From Ramularia collo-cygni (lineage: Eukaryota; Ascomycota; Dothideomycetes; Mycosphaerellales; Mycosphaerellaceae): a DNA stretch of 64,000 nt. Positions 10,912 through 21,636 of this stretch are shown one piece after another. The notes under the pieces were generated by a model. That model had not been told where the DNA came from. It saw only the letters and a program-made list of their open reading frames with translations, and did not search any database. The first letter of the stretch is position 1. Every line of letters begins with the position of its first letter. The DNA lies in assembly GCF_900074925.1 (NCBI RefSeq), contig NW_019716269.1:8450-72449 (forward strand), in the 5' to 3' direction. The position numbers and the translations under genes were made by a program.

Positions 10912-12924
10912 ATGGCCGCGAAGAGGGAGCGAGTCGACAGTATCAGCAATGCCACTGACGAACCCAAACCCAAGCGCAAGTCGAGCAAGAAACATGCCAC
11001 TCCAGCGCCAGTACCGTCCAAGGAATCGGAATGTTTCGAGGCTGCGGCTGCTGGCATGGCCAACGTGAGGCCGCCGCCGCCAATTCCGCAGACTCCGATC
11101 AAGATCGAAAAGCAAGACGAAAAGAAGACATCCAAGAGCGACAAGACCACGGGCAAAGAGAAGGAGAAGGAAAAGGCAAAGGCAGCCGTTCAATACGCAG
11201 CGACAACGGCAAAGCCCAAAACAACGCCTCTCCGGGTCGACGTCGCTCCTGTTCCTGCATCGGCAACCGTCAATGCAACACCGACTGCTGCCACCAAATC
11301 TGCCAAGGACGTCGAGAGCAAGCGGATTTCTCAGCCAGCTCGTTCATCCGCTGTCATCGACATAGGAAGCAGCGAGTATGACGAAGACGAAGACGACGAC
11401 GATGATAGCGACGACAGCGACGACGCAAGCACCGACAGCGACGATGAAGGCTCGGATCATAGTGGGGATGAGGAGCAAGAGGAGCAGGAGAAGGGGAATA
11501 TCAAGCAAGAAACCACTGGATCGAGCGACGAGCAATGCGAGATTCCTACCTTTCCCACGGCAGTCGTGGCGGCAGACTCTTCCAAGGTCGCACCAGATGC
11601 TTCTTCCGACCTCTGCAACAAGGAGAAGACCATCAGCTCTGCTCTTCGGGGTTGCTTTGACGAAGCCGACCACTACCTTCGACTTTTGATCCATGTGCGT
11701 CTCACCTCCGAGGCCATCCTGCCGGCACTTCGGGAGATGATCTTTCACTGGTTAGATTGTGGATTCGACATTGACGCCATTCGGGGAGCATTCCAAGAGC
11801 CTCAAATCGTCAAGCAGCTGCAAGAGCGTGGGGCGACATCGATGCGTCTACAAGACCTTTCCGAGCTGTTGCAGGAAGCTGACCTCGTCGAGCACTTCGC
11901 GTCTTGGCTGAAGAGGAAGATGCCCGACGTAAAGATCCGTCGGCAAGTTTGCGCGCTACTTGTCCCTCCCCAGCCGGATCATTGCAAGGGTAGCAGCGAG
12001 TCAATTGCCCCCTCGAAGTCCGCTCCCCGGACTGAAACGCCTCTTTCCACTAAACCTGGTCCCAACGTCCATCCCGAGCGGATCGGTAATGTCGGCGCTG
12101 ACCACATGTCCCATCCTCCGGCGCGTCACCCGGGCCGCGACAGCTACAGGCCGGGTNATACAGGCTCCTCACGCAGTGGTTCCTCACGCAGTGGTTCCTC
12201 ACGCAGTGGTTCCAATTTCGATGCCCGTGCTGGTACTACTGAGCCACAGCGATCTTTCAAACATGGCCGCGCTGACGACAGGCGGACCAGAAGCCACAAC
12301 AACGGCCGCTCGCCCGTTCACAGTGTCCCATACGTCAAGATAGGTGACGCTCCCAAGGTACTACTTTTCATCGTCGGGACACCATACACTGCCCTGACCA
12401 ACTCCGACTTCAACGCTCATGACTTTCGCAGCGCATGTAACTACGTCTTTGGAGCCAGCAATGTTAAAAGTGTAAGCATATGCTCCAAGAACGTCTGGAA
12501 AGTGACCTTCAATGACCTGGCNCCCGATTCCTTCCGCGCCGCTGTCTTTTACCAACATTGCACACTTTATCCGCAAGAGGCCGTCTCCCCTGCTCCGGAT
12601 ACGTTCTTCTCCGATTGTTCCGGCATCGAGATGGCCGACACAGCAACCTTTGAGAGCATCGCCGGCGTTTTCGGGACACGTGCTGGGAGTGTTCATCGGC
12701 TTGAGCAAGGCAACAAGAGGTACATCATTGTACACTTCAAATACGCTCCCGATTTCTTACGATTCTACGCCCGACTCCCATTCAAGAACGCCTCCGGGTT
12801 CATGCCAGCTTTTCTGCCCTGTCACCAGGGAGGCAGGACATGTTCGTTGTGTCGAGTGCGGCACTACGAAGCAGTCTGCCCCGCCGCCACACCTTTGTAC
12901 TCGTCGACAGTTTCACCTCGTTGA
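10912..12924 (+). CDS. Family A2: acidic/basic nuclear-type protein with C-terminal zinc-knuckle module
   Basis: This is a single-exon protein of 670 aa starting MAAKRER, with a basic PKPKRKSSKK-type cluster near the start. It has a long Asp/Ser/Glu acidic run (about residues 155-205), a helical middle segment, and a Ser/Arg/Gly linker containing three 15-nt repeats. The C-terminal module starts LLFIVGTP and closes with C644-x2-C-x3-H651-x4-C656. Order and spacing match A1 and A3. The acidic run and the basic start suggest a nucleic-acid or chromatin partner, which is inference only. It pairs head-to-head with B2. Confidence 0.75.
   Translation: MAAKRERVDSISNATDEPKPKRKSSKKHATPAPVPSKESECFEAAAAGMANVRPPPPIPQTPIKIEKQDEKKTSKSDKTTGKEKEKEKAKAAVQYAATTAKPKTTPLRVDVAPVPASATVNATPTAATKSAKDVESKRISQPARSSAVIDIGSSEYDEDEDDDDDSDDSDDASTDSDDEGSDHSGDEEQEEQEKGNIKQETTGSSDEQCEIPTFPTAVVAADSSKVAPDASSDLCNKEKTISSALRGCFDEADHYLRLLIHVRLTSEAILPALREMIFHWLDCGFDIDAIRGAFQEPQIVKQLQERGATSMRLQDLSELLQEADLVEHFASWLKRKMPDVKIRRQVCALLVPPQPDHCKGSSESIAPSKSAPRTETPLSTKPGPNVHPERIGNVGADHMSHPPARHPGRDSYRPGXTGSSRSGSSRSGSSRSGSNFDARAGTTEPQRSFKHGRADDRRTRSHNNGRSPVHSVPYVKIGDAPKVLLFIVGTPYTALTNSDFNAHDFRSACNYVFGASNVKSVSICSKNVWKVTFNDLXPDSFRAAVFYQHCTLYPQEAVSPAPDTFFSDCSGIEMADTATFESIAGVFGTRAGSVHRLEQGNKRYIIVHFKYAPDFLRFYARLPFKNASGFMPAFLPCHQGGRTCSLCRVRHYEAVCPAATPLYSSTVSPR
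12166..12210 (+). repeat. Three 15-nt in-frame tandem repeats in A2
   Basis: The unit TCCTCACGCAGTGGT occurs three times in succession and encodes SSRSG repeats in the linker before the C-terminal module. A run this perfect is probably young or length-variable. Confidence 0.85.
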
Positions 12925-13935
12925 TTCAATCTGCGTGCATTGTTCCGCAAGGAGCTCGGCCGGGCAGTCCTGTGGTGATTCCACCCACTTTTTTATTCAC
13001 ATGAAATTCAGTCGTCCGTCTTTCACTCTTCGTACGTGCATCGTGCTTCAATGTCGTTATCCAACTGCCTTTCCAACTGCAACATCTTGAAGACGGCTAG
13101 AGTGATTCAAATTGAAAGCGGCCTCCGCCGAACGTGACATGAGAAATGTACATGCGTGCGTTTGCTTGCACGTTCCAGTAAGAGGTATCGTCCCATCACG
13201 ACCTCCGAACACGCAGCCACTAGACGTCTTGAAACCACGAGATACAGCATGCAATGTTCACTGTCACGGAAACACTGGGACTTCTCAAGGAAATTTCAGC
13301 CAAATGAAGCTTCTTCCGGACTTTGTACAGCATGGATGAGTTTCTTCGAGAAGACCACTTCTGGTCATCTACATTCAACAAACCATGCAGCATTATGACA
13401 CCCGGTTTCATCGAACTCTACGATATACATCCGCGCCCTAAGGGTCCTTCAACGGTAAGCTCTATTCAATCTCGTGCTCTCAAGCCAAGCCGTATCGGAC
13501 TCTGAGGTGCCATTCAAAAGGCAATTAGGGTTAGGGTTGGGGTAGCATGAAGATTCTTTTCTCGCGGCCTACAATTGAGGCTCCCGTCGGCGCTATGTAA
13601 GTGCTTGGAATTATTCATAAAGGAGAGCTCTTCACGATGTGATCAAGGACATCTTGTAGGTAGGTTGAGCCAGGATTCTGATGGTTCATGGAAAGAACGT
13701 CGAGCACCATGCTTGTTCTGACGTGTACCTTAACCATCCCCATCTTCTTCCCACGACAGCTCGCGCAATTCCTGGCGATCTCGACATCAAACAAACGACA
13801 GCTTTTGTCGGAACCTGAGCATAGATGTAGACGTGGGAAATACATGCAGATTGCAACACTTCCATGGATCATTTACTACCAATCTGCGCGGGGAATCCCC
13901 CGCCGCACGAAGCCAACTATCGTCAACAACATACA
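12925..13935. other. 3'-3' intergenic region between A2 and A3, the inversion axis of the array
   Basis: No gene was recognised in this 1-kb gap. It separates two converging family A genes and marks the point where the pair orientation flips. It contains a telomere-like tract at 13526. Confidence 0.5.
13526..13545 (+). repeat. Interstitial telomere-like tract
   Basis: Sequence TAGGGTTAGGGTTGGGGTAG: two TTAGGG-type repeats plus a TTGGGG variant. The identical 20-mer recurs at 58037, and a related tract lies at 39559 on the other strand. Confidence 0.8.
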
Positions 13936-15663
13936 CTACCGCTTCTTTGCCGAAGGCACCGAAAACCGAGACAGTTGGTCAGCACCGGGACAAACGATCT
14001 CATCATGCATCTGATCGCAATAAAAGCACGGAGCTTGACAATCCTTGATCGCCGGCTTGAACATGAGACTTCGACTTTTCCCAGAAACATCAGGCACGAC
14101 GGCTTGCAGCAAGAACTTCTCAGGTGACTTGGCGAGGTGCAGGAAGACAATCTGCCTCTTATCCTGCACATAAGGAGTTCNGTACAGAACAATCCTTCCC
14201 CCAGACCGCACAGGATGGCATTCGGCGACTGCATCCTCAACCACCCTCTGCAGAACATCGCCGTCGATCTGGGTGCCAATGTAAGTCGCTACAAAGAGGT
14301 TGTGAGGGTCCGAATTGGTGGGTGTGGCCGTGAATTGGTCGCCATTGACAGTCCATAGATCGGTGAATACATCTTGCACGTCGTTGATCCGCACGAACCA
14401 GATGCCTTCACTCCAACGATGGGTCTGAAGAGGCGCTTTACTGAAAGCATCCCAACACGCACCGCTAATCGCCTTGGACGACACGGTATTCATCCTCGGA
14501 CCGATGAAGAAGACCAATAGGTTGTAATTGTCAGGCCGGACGTAACGCACCATTGCGATTGGAGAAGAAGTAGGCTTCAAGGGCGACTGCCGAACAGGAG
14601 ATGGCTCGTTCGTCGTGGAGTCAGGTCCAGGTTTGCGTTTCACCACAGAGCCACCAGAAGAAGACTTGCGTTTGAGGAGATCGCCGTTTCTCCGATACTC
14701 ATCAAGAAAGGGACTTGACGAATGTGTTGTCTGGGGAGCATCCTGTTGGCCAACTCGGCGTTTTGCATGCAGAGTGGGAGGCATGCTCTTGCCACGAGTT
14801 GCAGCCACGCCGCGATTCCCTTCAAGCTGCTGGTCTGTGGTTCTTCTGTCCTTGGAGCTTGCGTCTGCATTTGCAGATTGACCACATTGAGTTTGCTGCA
14901 CTTTTCCAGGGTCGACTTTGGCTCTAGACTTCAACCTGGCGACGGTTTTGCCGGACTTGGGAGTTTTCGTAGCTTCAGGAGTCCTGCTTGGGGTGATCGA
15001 CCTTGGCGAAGGTAGCACCATTGGTTCTGCCGACTTTGCAGATTCTTTCTGTTCCCGAAGTAGTTGAACGACATCTGCCACGCCGTGCTCGCCACTGGCG
15101 TCCACGTCTTGCAACAATTGTACAGCAGCACGGAACTCGTTGGCGCCAAATTTTGCCATCCACTGAGGGATTATGTGAGAGAGCTCTGCTTTTCGCAGCG
15201 CGGAACCTATCATTTCCAGATTGTGCTCCGGTAAGTTCAGTGACCGGAACGATTCTGCTAGCCATTGTTCAATTTTCGTCTTGCGGGCTGTGGATGAAGA
15301 GGTGTCACAGATGAGCTCCCTTCGTCGGTCCCGAACGGTGACGAACGCCCCTTGAACCAGATTACTTTCATCAAGATGAGCATAATACAAGTTTGCCAGC
15401 ACCTGGAATGACATTTCCAGATCAGAGGCATGACCATCAATTGCTTGCTTCTGCCTGCTGGAGCGTCGAGCCTGTGCATTTGCGAATGGAGCATCATAAA
15501 TGATTTCGTCCGATGGCTCTTCTTCCTTCACAATCGCTTGGAACTCGGGCTCGTCAAAACGATGACTCTCAATGTGGAGTCGCTTTGCCTCCCGTTCTGC
15601 TTCCGTCTCTGGTGAGATGGAACGTCTCTTGAACGGCGTCGTTCGCCTCGGTAGCGGACGCAT
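13936..15663 (-). CDS. Family A3: nuclear-type protein with C-terminal zinc-knuckle module
   Basis: This is a single-exon protein of 575 aa. The first in-frame ATG gives MRPLPRRTTPFKRRS, a basic start as in A1 and A2. A helical segment spans about residues 75-190 and a disordered basic linker about 200-370. The C-terminal module begins LLVFFIGP, contains an IWFVRIND strand equivalent to VWKVTFND in A2, and closes with C546-x2-C-x3-H553-x4-C558. It lacks the acidic run of A2. It is divergent from B3, the mirror image of the two preceding pairs. Function is unknown. Confidence 0.75.
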   Translation of the reverse strand: MRPLPRRTTPFKRRSISPETEAEREAKRLHIESHRFDEPEFQAIVKEEEPSDEIIYDAPFANAQARRSSRQKQAIDGHASDLEMSFQVLANLYYAHLDESNLVQGAFVTVRDRRRELICDTSSSTARKTKIEQWLAESFRSLNLPEHNLEMIGSALRKAELSHIIPQWMAKFGANEFRAAVQLLQDVDASGEHGVADVVQLLREQKESAKSAEPMVLPSPRSITPSRTPEATKTPKSGKTVARLKSRAKVDPGKVQQTQCGQSANADASSKDRRTTDQQLEGNRGVAATRGKSMPPTLHAKRRVGQQDAPQTTHSSSPFLDEYRRNGDLLKRKSSSGGSVVKRKPGPDSTTNEPSPVRQSPLKPTSSPIAMVRYVRPDNYNLLVFFIGPRMNTVSSKAISGACWDAFSKAPLQTHRWSEGIWFVRINDVQDVFTDLWTVNGDQFTATPTNSDPHNLFVATYIGTQIDGDVLQRVVEDAVAECHPVRSGGRIVLYXTPYVQDKRQIVFLHLAKSPEKFLLQAVVPDVSGKSRSLMFKPAIKDCQAPCFYCDQMHDEIVCPGADQLSRFSVPSAKKR

Positions 15664-16477
15664 GGCGATCGTTTCCCTCTGGGAGGAGAGCTGGCAGACA
15701 GGTATCAATAAATCACTCCAACGTCGACACGAATGTACAATGTATGGCCGATACCGCAGAGTCTGCAGGATTCGGAAAAGTGATCCAGCCCAGCCATGTC
15801 AATCAGGTACAACATAACATACAAAGTGGAGTTTGCCGATCGAGTTGGAGGCATGGGTATGAACAGGGGTTCGCTGATCAGATCTCCGGATTTGAACTGA
15901 AATGCCGAAGCGAAAGCGACGCTAACTCATATACCCATGACCTCGCTAGATCTTGCAGGCATTGCGGAAGATTTTCCCATTGGCTTTTCTCCCCTGGTGA
16001 AAGTATCAGCGCCTGCAGCATACTGTAAGCTGTGATGGCACAAGGTACGGAGTACAACGGAATGCCTGACCTGTCACTTTCTGCAAATTGGTTGCACCAC
16101 GTCGCATCCTCAACATTATGAATCCCGGCTGCGTCGAGAATGGGAGAAGGGGAAAGGTGAAGTGCTCCAGAACATGCGGCTTTCAGGCTTTTGACTTAAA
16201 NTATGTTCATGGAATCGGAGCTGGCATTGAAACCGCTCCTTGGGCCTTCATTTTCTTCATGATAGCAATACTTCCCAAGCCTTCAGATTTCCTGATTCCA
16301 GCGATGATGCTCTGTCATAGCTCACATGAGCTGTGAGAAGCTTTTCAAGAACGCGGAAGCTGCCAAAGGGTACGAGCGATCTTTCACGGCCATTATTCCC
16401 GGCCATCCTTGCGTCATCTAATATGCGAGACTGACAGTTGTTTTCGGTAGTTTTCGGTAGGGCATACGGAAAGATCC
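15664..16477. promoter_or_regulatory. Divergent intergenic region between A3 and B3
   Basis: This 0.8-kb gap between two divergent start codons presumably holds both promoters. No obvious sequence identity with the A1/B1 or A2/B2 intergenic regions was noticed by eye. Confidence 0.4.
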
Positions 16478-18702
16478 ATGCCGGCAGACGAATCCGTTAC
16501 TTCTGGCTCGTCCGTAGCGCCCACGCAGAGCTCCCGGAGTACAGAGGGTGATGCGTCTGCGGATGAGTCTGATGACACCAGAACTCTGGCCGAGGACGAA
16601 GATATAGGACTTGCTCCACGAGATTGGACGATAATCCAGATTCGTGAAAGGGAGGATGATGAGTACAGAGGAGTCGACCAGTACCTAATCAAGTGGGCGC
16701 GGACTAGGCACCCGACAGCAGATTTCGCCGTCAGCCTTCGACGGGGCACGCTGCGGGTCAGGGACGGCGATGATCAATGGGCGATCGTTCGCCACGACGA
16801 GACGACACCAAACCCAGGAAATGGAGAGCCAGAAATCATTGTGGAGTGGGCAGACACCTGGCTCACGATGTGGCAACTTCCTTCTGCATGGACGGCCGTT
16901 GTGGAATTCACCAGGCGAAACCCATTGCCTCTCGGACTGATCACATCGGGAGCCAAGCCAGACCTGCAGAACTGGCCAATATTTTTGAAAAGCTGTTGGG
17001 ATCCGGAGTCGGAGCCGGAAACTGACGACGGCAACAATCTGATCGAAGACGACGATTTTGAGATCGAGGTACACATCNATTATACCGCATCATTCCTTCA
17101 GCACTGCAAACACGAATTGTCGGAGGGCAGGAAACTAGCCTCTCCAGCCATTGCATCTCTTCTGTGCATGCCGGTACGCCAACGGCTGAAATTCAATCCA
17201 GAATATGTGAGGATGAACAGTACTTTGAAGCTTGGCCGCAAGAAATGGCGAGTCTTGCCAGTGTATGTCGTGGGACTAGCCCTGCGCGTGCGCTGCAACC
17301 ACTGNGCGACAAGGCCGCGCGAGGAGCTTCTTTTCGCTCTTTGCGTGTTCTGGCCAGGTGTCTTTGCCGATGCATGCGTGAACTGCGTCTACGCCGGCGG
17401 TAGATATGCCATTGAATGCACATGTCGCCTAGGTATGTCACCCGCTTCCCACCCGCCATTCTTTTGTTGACGATTGCAGGTCTATTGGGGTGGAAGGATG
17501 ATGCTCGTGCTATCCAGTTACCTGATGCTGGAACTGTCGAGACCGCTGCATCTTCGGGAGATGAGCAAGACCACAGCGTTGGTGCTCGAAGCTCCGTGAT
17601 GCCGGACGAGGACCAGAATGAGGACGGCGTCACGCCTCACAGCGAGCATTCATCGCTTGTGCGTAACAGACGGGCAGAAGGAAGACAATCCAGGTACTTC
17701 AGGCGTCGACAGGACGAGAGCGACGCTTCAAGCGACACAGGTCCAGGAGGAGAACAAAACTCTTCCACGCTGCGACCTTCCGGCGAATCAACACCAAGAG
17801 GCGCTTCTAACGGCAGCACTCGTCAAGATGACGAGCAAAGCATCTTCACTCCAAGTGCCACCGACGCCGGCCTTGAGCACTCCCAACAACTTGGAACCCC
17901 ACGAGATGAGTCGAGTCTCCTTTTGAACCAAGAGGCAAACGCTGCTGAGTCTAGCATCGAGCAATCCGACTCTGGAGATTTGCGAGTCGAGCCGGATGTT
18001 CCATCAGATCCCGATGCTGATGTGCAAGGGCCGAGAAATGCGAGTGGACAAGCTGTCCAGCGCACCGATGGGAGATTTGGCGACTGGGATGTCGCGGGAC
18101 CAAGTACACGACCGGCCCATGGTCTTTCAGAGCGGCAGCTCTCCAAGCGACCAGTTGCTCCCAACGATGGCAACGGAGCAGAGCGTTCGAAGAGGACTCG
18201 GAGGACAACTCGTGGGCCAGCTGCAGATTCTAGTGTGCATGAGGAAAATCCTGCCAACCCTGTTGAGACGTTCAAGGTTGAGCTAACAGCCCTATCTGAT
18301 CGATCTCAGGCCGAGAGGAGCCCCGGAGTTGATGCTTCCAGTCACATGGAGTGCTCGAGAAATCCCCGAGACAGATGTGTCGATGCAATCAAAGGCTACA
18401 GGATACCTCCGTACAACAAATTCCATCCTCCGCCTGGAGTTGTGTATGCGCATGAACATACATGGACACCCGGCGGCCTCAGCGACGACAACGTCAAGTT
18501 CATCATCAGCTGGTGTCCGTGCAACAAGACCGAGTTCCTGCATCAGGGGTGGCAGAGAATGTGTGTGGCAAACCCCAGCAACGGCGACAAGACGAAGTAT
18601 GAGGTGCTCTCCATCCGCTACAGCCACGAGCTGAACATGCTCATCCAGGCTTATTGTCCTCCCCGACCTCAATGGCCTGGGCACGTCGTCCAAATTGACT
18701 GA
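16478..18702 (+). CDS. Family B3: chromo-like / DUF3716-like protein
   Basis: There are two exons, 16478-17432 and 17480-18702, with a 47-nt intron (GTATGT...TTGACGATTGCAG), giving 725 aa. Residues ~47-145 look chromo-like (DWTIIQIRERED, YLIKWART, WADTWLTMW). The MPVRQRLKFNPEYV block matches B1 and B2. The cysteine cluster RCNH[TGN]AT...CVFW...ACVNCVY...ECTC follows the DUF3716-like spacing. Codon 276 is TGN (N at 17305), so the second Cys of the first pair cannot be decided and a stop is formally possible. The second exon is acidic and disordered, then ends in the shared domain (DNVKFIISWCPC...LNMLIQAYCPP). It is divergent from A3. Function is unknown. Confidence 0.75.
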
Positions 18703-19468
18703 TCTGGCAGTGTACGTAGATGCAGGAGCAACGATGGGTGGTTGTAGGTATGTAGTCCTGGTACTGCAGTCTGTTNGTTCTTCCTGCCTGTTTCGAGTGA
18801 TGAAGTGGACAGCGGCCAATCATTGTGTGTGCAATTTCCGTCAATTCCATCATATCTACGGTACTCAAGACCAGGCGGCGATGGAGCAAAAGCTCCGTTG
18901 AATCCAAATCCAGGGCATTTTGATGAGCGATAGAAGATGCTCAACGCGAGTCGGATGTTGGAATTCACATACGGCTGGGGAAGGGAAAGGCGGCTCGCAT
19001 GTCCTTTCAGGTTCACACCTCGCGTTGGCTGCAGCTACCCGGCGTTCTGGATATCGATCCGCTCGCCGTTGTTCCTGGTGCTGTGGAGTGTGGTGGTAAG
19101 GTAGCAGGAGATATTTGAGAAATGTCCCCTCGATTCGTCCGGAGTCGAACGCGTGAAGCAACGGACATATGCGAGGTGTCTGTCGATCACGTGGAGCATT
19201 ACATCCCACGCACGGTGATTGGCCACCGGCGACAGACGGCGATCGGCAAGTGTTTCCCGGCGAGATCCCAATCCCAATCCACACCCGCGACCTCGACCTC
19301 TCGACGGCCCGATAACCCTACGGGCAGGATTCTATATTTCTTTTGCTGCTGAGATTTCGTGCGTCACACCGCAGGCTTGAGGCATTGAAGATACCTACAT
19401 ACCTACCTTATACTACCGTACCACCCTCTTCCCCCCCTTATAACATAATCCATCTCCTCTCCTCCAGC
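18703..19468. other. Intergenic region upstream of the PQ-loop gene
   Basis: Nothing recognised apart from a pyrimidine-rich leader (19420-19465, CT-rich) just before the PQ-loop start codon, typical of fungal core promoters. Confidence 0.45.
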
Positions 19469-20510
19469 ATGCACCCCATAGCTCTGACGTGGAACGAGGC
19501 GCTCTCTGGCATCGGAGGCTCCATTTCGTTGGTGAGCACAGGCCGAGCCGCGTTGCCAGCCNACCACTGACACGAAGGACCACCTACAGGCGGCATGGCT
19601 CTTCCTGCTCGTACCTCAACTGTATGAAAACTACCAGCAGGGCCATGCCGATGGCATCTCCCTCACATTCCTCTTCATCTGGGCGATTGGAGATGTGACG
19701 AACCTGGCGGGAGCTCTGTGGGCCGGTCTCGTGCCCACGGTCATCGCCCTGGCCATTTACTTCTGCATTCTCGACACAATCCTGATCGCCCAGTGTCTGT
19801 ACTACCGCAGCGTCAAGAACGGCAAACTGTCTCCATCCGCCCAGACGGAGCCCTCTTCCGCCGTCGCCCCGAACGAGCGTGCCCCGCTCCTCTCCAACGA
19901 GGCGCCCAAATCCCCAACGCAGGACCGCCATCGCCGCCTCACCGATGTCACCGACGAGAACATGGGCCTTCCCGGCTCTCGCCGCCGTAGCTCCGCCCTC
20001 CATCGCACTTCCACCAACGACTTGTCCTCGCACGTGCCCGTCGTCGCCCAGCCCACACCCCGCGCCGGCGCGTTGCGAAACACCGTCTCCATAATCATGA
20101 TCATGATCGCAGGTGCCGCCGGTTGGGCGGTGGCGTGGAAGTCGGGCGCGTGGCGCCCGACTGCGGTCAGCGGAGAGGGCGGCAGTGGGGAAGCGACCCC
20201 AATCGGTGCTGAAGTGCTCGGATATGCTTCTGCGGTCTGCTATCTCGGCGCCCGCATTCCACAAATCATCAAGAATCAGAAGGAGCGGAGCTGTGATGGC
20301 TTGAGCTTGCTCTTCTTCTTGCTGAGTTTGTTGGGAAATGCGAGTTACGGGGCCGGGATTCTGTTCCACTCTCTGGAGAAAAGCTACATCCTGACCAACT
20401 TGCCGTGGTTGATCGGGAGTCTGGGAACCATGGTCGAAGATGCCATCATCTTTGTGCAGTTCCACGCTTTCGGGGAGAAGGTACCGGAAGGTGAGCCAGC
20501 TGTTGTTTGA
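19469..20510 (+). CDS. PQ-loop repeat transporter (vacuolar/lysosomal amino-acid exporter type)
   Basis: There are two exons, 19469-19531 and 19590-20510, with a 58-nt intron, giving 327 aa. Two PQ motifs are visible: VPQLYENY in the first membrane bundle, followed by GISLTFLFIWAIGD, and RIPQIIKNQ in the second, followed by GLSLLFFLLSLLGN. The bundles are joined by a long hydrophilic Ser/Pro/Arg linker (about residues 105-195), as in fungal Ypq/Stm1-type proteins. The family exports cationic amino acids from the vacuole. Seven hydrophobic segments fit the expected topology. Substrate is inferred from family only. Confidence 0.93.
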
Positions 20511-21636
20511 GTAGATGATGAGACAAAGAGAATTTCACTTCAACAACGCAGTGCGTGGGGTCAACGGATGTGATGGCAGGCTGTCAGTGACTAGAGCCGG
20601 AACGGATGATAAACACCAGCGAGGATGGCACATGAGGTCTGCTCTTGTGAAAGCCAGGGACATGGTCGGGAGCTACCCTGATGGTTGTCACCAGCCCTGC
20701 AGCTCGATCATCACAGGCGTGCAGCTTCAAGTGAGCACGACAGAAGCGAATCTTGCGGGGCCGGCCACTCGGAATCCAGCATCTCTTTTCGCGGCGATCT
20801 GCTCTCTCTCGCGCGAGCAAGATGCGGCCGTCCGCAGGGAAATCTTACTGGCTTACAATGTCGATGTCGATGGCGCCCTCGACCGCGTTCGAGTGGGTGT
20901 CAACGCCCCAGCATGGGCATGTCTGGGATCGCATCGAGGCCAAACAGGTGGCAAATGGCCAACTCTGTGATCGAGGCTGAAAGTGGCACTCCGCACAACC
21001 GCTCTGCCGTGCGCATTTTGATGAATTGCGTGGCTTCCCATGATGCTTCGAAGCGTCGCGGCCGGCTCTGGGACACTTTAGGGCAGTACAGCAGGCGTCG
21101 GCTTCTGTCGCGCCCCAAAAGCACTTGTGCAGAAGCCCACCTACGAGACAGTGGAGCCCGATCTGGCCGCTTCGACGACTACAATGATATCCTTATATAA
21201 CTGATACAATAAGACTTGTTTACTGGATTAGTTCTCCGCACTGCCTTGAGGAGCTGGACGACTTGGAGTTCGCGGACCGGAAATTGAAGATTTGCAGTGC
21301 TGTAAATTATGCTGTGCTGCCTAGTTGATGTTCTTTCCAGATGCCGGCCACTGCCTCCTCCTTCCCTTTTTCTTCATTCATTCGTATGTTGGCCCCCTGT
21401 GCATCCGCTGTGTTTCATCGTTGTACTACGACCCATCGATGTTGTCGCAAAAGTACATAGCACAAGCCCTCGAACCGCAGAATCCCGGAAAGCAAGAAGC
21501 ACAAACTGCGGAATCTTGAAGACTCCTGCTAAACAATCCTTCTCCGTTCAATCTCCTTCTCTCGGAGCGATCTCCCCTTCTCCATTCCGTCCCAACCTAC
21601 TCATTCTGCTCGCCCCTTCCTCTCGCCAATCATGCA
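20511..21636. other. Intergenic region, no gene recognised
   Basis: Only short frames without family features occur. The stretch separates the 3' ends of the PQ-loop and Arg/Ser-rich genes. Confidence 0.45.

Noticed and set aside
19584..20465. 293-codon minus-strand frame
   Set aside because: Antisense shadow of the clear PQ-loop transporter.
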